Source: Marinomonas algicola (GTDB lineage: Bacteria > Pseudomonadota > Gammaproteobacteria > Pseudomonadales > Marinomonadaceae). Taken from it: a stretch of DNA of 64,000 nucleotides. Below are positions 63,018 through 64,000 of this stretch, piece after piece. The DNA lies in assembly GCF_014805825.1 (NCBI RefSeq), contig NZ_CP061941.1:1488001-1552000 (forward strand). The letters run 5' to 3'. The notes beneath the pieces were generated by a model. That model searched no databases. It saw nothing but the letters and a program-made list of their open reading frames with translations, and had not been told where the DNA came from. The position numbers and the translations under genes are program-made. Position 1 is the stretch's first letter. The number at the start of each line of letters is the position of its first letter.

Positions 63018-64000
63018 CTGAGGTATCCCCACGAATTTCATATAAATAACAATTAGTTAACGCAAGAAGGGAACGTTCATGGCCCTTGGTGATCAATAAT
63101 TTCGCCAAAAACAACCAAACACGAGAGCCATGAACGCGACGACTATTTTGAACAAAATCCTCCCTCTTGTCAGCCCCAATATGCACAAAACTCGGCGCAA
63201 TGCTGTCGCGGCCTGCATTCAAAGTCTTGCTCAGGGCAATCTCAGTACGGTGACCAACATTGGAAGAGGTATTCAATCTAAAACTTTTGAAAAGCACTGC
63301 ATCAAACGTGCTGATCGAGTACTTTCTAACGCTCATTTACAACAAGAATCACTCTCTATTTATGCTCATATGTGTCACCTTTTTGCGAGCCAAGGGCGAC
63401 CTATTATCAGTGTCGATTGGTCTGATCTTGATGCGCGAAAACAACACTTTCTCATTCGAGCGGTAGTGGCCTTTCAAGGTCGGCCATTTACTCTATACGA
63501 GGAAGTGCATGACATTAAAACCAAGGAGAAACCGAAAACACACAAGTACTTTCTTTCCACGCTAAAATCACTTCTTCCAAAAGAGACCAAACCAATCATT
63601 GTCACGGATGCCGGTTTTAAAATGCCTTGGATAGAGTTAGTAAAAAGCTTAGGTTGGGATTATGTCGGACGTGTCCGTCGACCGCGTAAATTTTTTGATG
63701 AAGAAAGCCAATCATGGCGCTGTATCTCACATTTATTTCCGACAGCCAATGCCACGCCAAAGTCACTTTCGTTGAATCTAGGACAATCAACGCCTCACTT
63801 TTGTCATCTGGCGCTCTATAAAGGAAAGCCAAAAGGTCGGCACTCTTTAAACCAAGACGGATCAACGAAAGCATCAAAGACATCGTTAACCGCGGCACGT
63901 GGAGCAAAAGAGCCGTGGTTGTTGATTTCATCATTGCCAAAAAACCGCTCGTTTGCCAAGAAAAGCGTGAAGGTTTATCAGACACGAATGCAAATAGAAG
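63018..64000 (+). mobile_element. IS10-like insertion sequence (IS4 family), right end outside window
   Basis: The left end begins CTGAGGTATCCCC, close to the IS10 terminal sequence (CTGAGAGATCCCC). It carries an IS10-type transposase on the plus strand, cut by the window edge. The nine bases before it, GGTCAGACC (63009-63017), form a perfect palindrome around a central A, fitting the symmetric 9-bp targets of IS10. Confidence 0.85.
63130..64000 (+). CDS. IS4-family (IS10 group) DDE transposase, partial
   Basis: 290 codons present; the gene continues past the right edge. MNATTILNKILPLVSPNMHK opens the frame. The first catalytic Asp is in PIISVDWSDLDARKQ, the second in PIIVTDAGFKMPWIELVKSLGW, and the start of the Y-x2-R-x3-E motif (YQTRMQIE) lies at the very edge, so the catalytic Glu cannot be confirmed completely. 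GRHSLN and GAKEPWLLISSLP match conserved IS10 segments. No frameshift or stop is seen in this part, so the element may be active. Confidence 0.92.
   Translation, partial: MNATTILNKILPLVSPNMHKTRRNAVAACIQSLAQGNLSTVTNIGRGIQSKTFEKHCIKRADRVLSNAHLQQESLSIYAHMCHLFASQGRPIISVDWSDLDARKQHFLIRAVVAFQGRPFTLYEEVHDIKTKEKPKTHKYFLSTLKSLLPKETKPIIVTDAGFKMPWIELVKSLGWDYVGRVRRPRKFFDEESQSWRCISHLFPTANATPKSLSLNLGQSTPHFCHLALYKGKPKGRHSLNQDGSTKASKTSLTAARGAKEPWLLISSLPKNRSFAKKSVKVYQTRMQIE

Noticed and set aside
63617..63985. 122-residue minus-strand ORF near the right end
   Set aside because: It lies wholly inside the IS10-like transposase on the other strand and shows no domain.

Overview
The window looks like a piece of chromosome from a moderately AT-rich marine gammaproteobacterium, most likely Oceanospirillales and close to Marinomonas. 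This is inferred from protein character and gene order; no search was run. The block dsbD-aroQ-accB-accC-prmA-(zinc-ribbon DUF3426 gene)-dusB matches the order I know from Pseudomonas, and other genes (DUF2333, PP0621, DUF599, ThiDE fusion, PuuD) are typical of this group. Most of the window is housekeeping. The right end (from about 60.8 kb) is an eroded restriction-modification island with an IS10-like element running off the edge.

Layout. 1-7.3 kb, minus strand: dusB (cut by the window edge), DUF3426 gene, prmA, accC, accB, aroQ, dsbD. 7.4-9.8 kb: a lipoprotein, a DUF2333 protein and a GNAT enzyme. 9.85-14.6 kb, mostly minus: dGTPase, a solo LysR-type DNA-binding domain, cysH, a CoA-pyrophosphatase-type Nudix gene, pabB. 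14.6-19.4 kb: an alpha/beta hydrolase, a DUF5610 protein behind a near-consensus FliA (sigma-28) promoter, and four minor (pseudo)pilin genes in H-I-J-K order. 19.5-25.2 kb: PP0621 gene, nadE, murI with an in-frame 18-bp tandem repeat, an EamA transporter, and a CsgG-DUF4810-DUF799 lipoprotein operon. 25.3-29.9 kb: an MipA/OmpV outer-membrane protein behind 16-bp promoter repeats, a LytS/LytTR two-component pair, a degenerate RsgA paralogue and a DUF1289 gene.

30.0-36.2 kb: TPP riboswitch and thiC-thiDE-thiS-thiG-thiH, a tightly packed operon making the pyrimidine and thiazole halves of thiamine and joining them; thiF is not in the window. 36.4-39.7 kb: CNNM/CBS membrane protein, Spy-like periplasmic protein, aroA. 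39.7-43.8 kb: RpiR-type regulator divergent from allantoicase, ureidoglycolate lyase and PuuD urate oxidase, a purine/ureide nitrogen-scavenging cluster. 43.9-53.5 kb: a YgjV-GNAT fusion, YchJ, sbcB, an AI-2E family exporter, deaD with a long leader, an LTA-synthase-like sulfatase, pyrC, a Nudix gene. 53.6-60.7 kb: tRNA-Leu(UAG), DUF599, an O-methyltransferase, htpG, a PAS-GGDEF cyclase, a DUF3750 lipoprotein, a GNAT and a GFA protein. 60.8-64.0 kb: truncated hsdM without an ATG start, an intact Fic protein, an hsdR tail, and the IS10-like element.

No CRISPR array, prophage, rRNA or replication origin was seen. The observations most worth following up are the FliA-type promoter on the DUF5610 gene, the ACAGTTAG-type repeats before mipA next to a LytTR regulator, the RsgA-like protein that has lost its G2/G3 motifs, the coding repeat in murI, and the decayed type I R-M locus that kept Fic.
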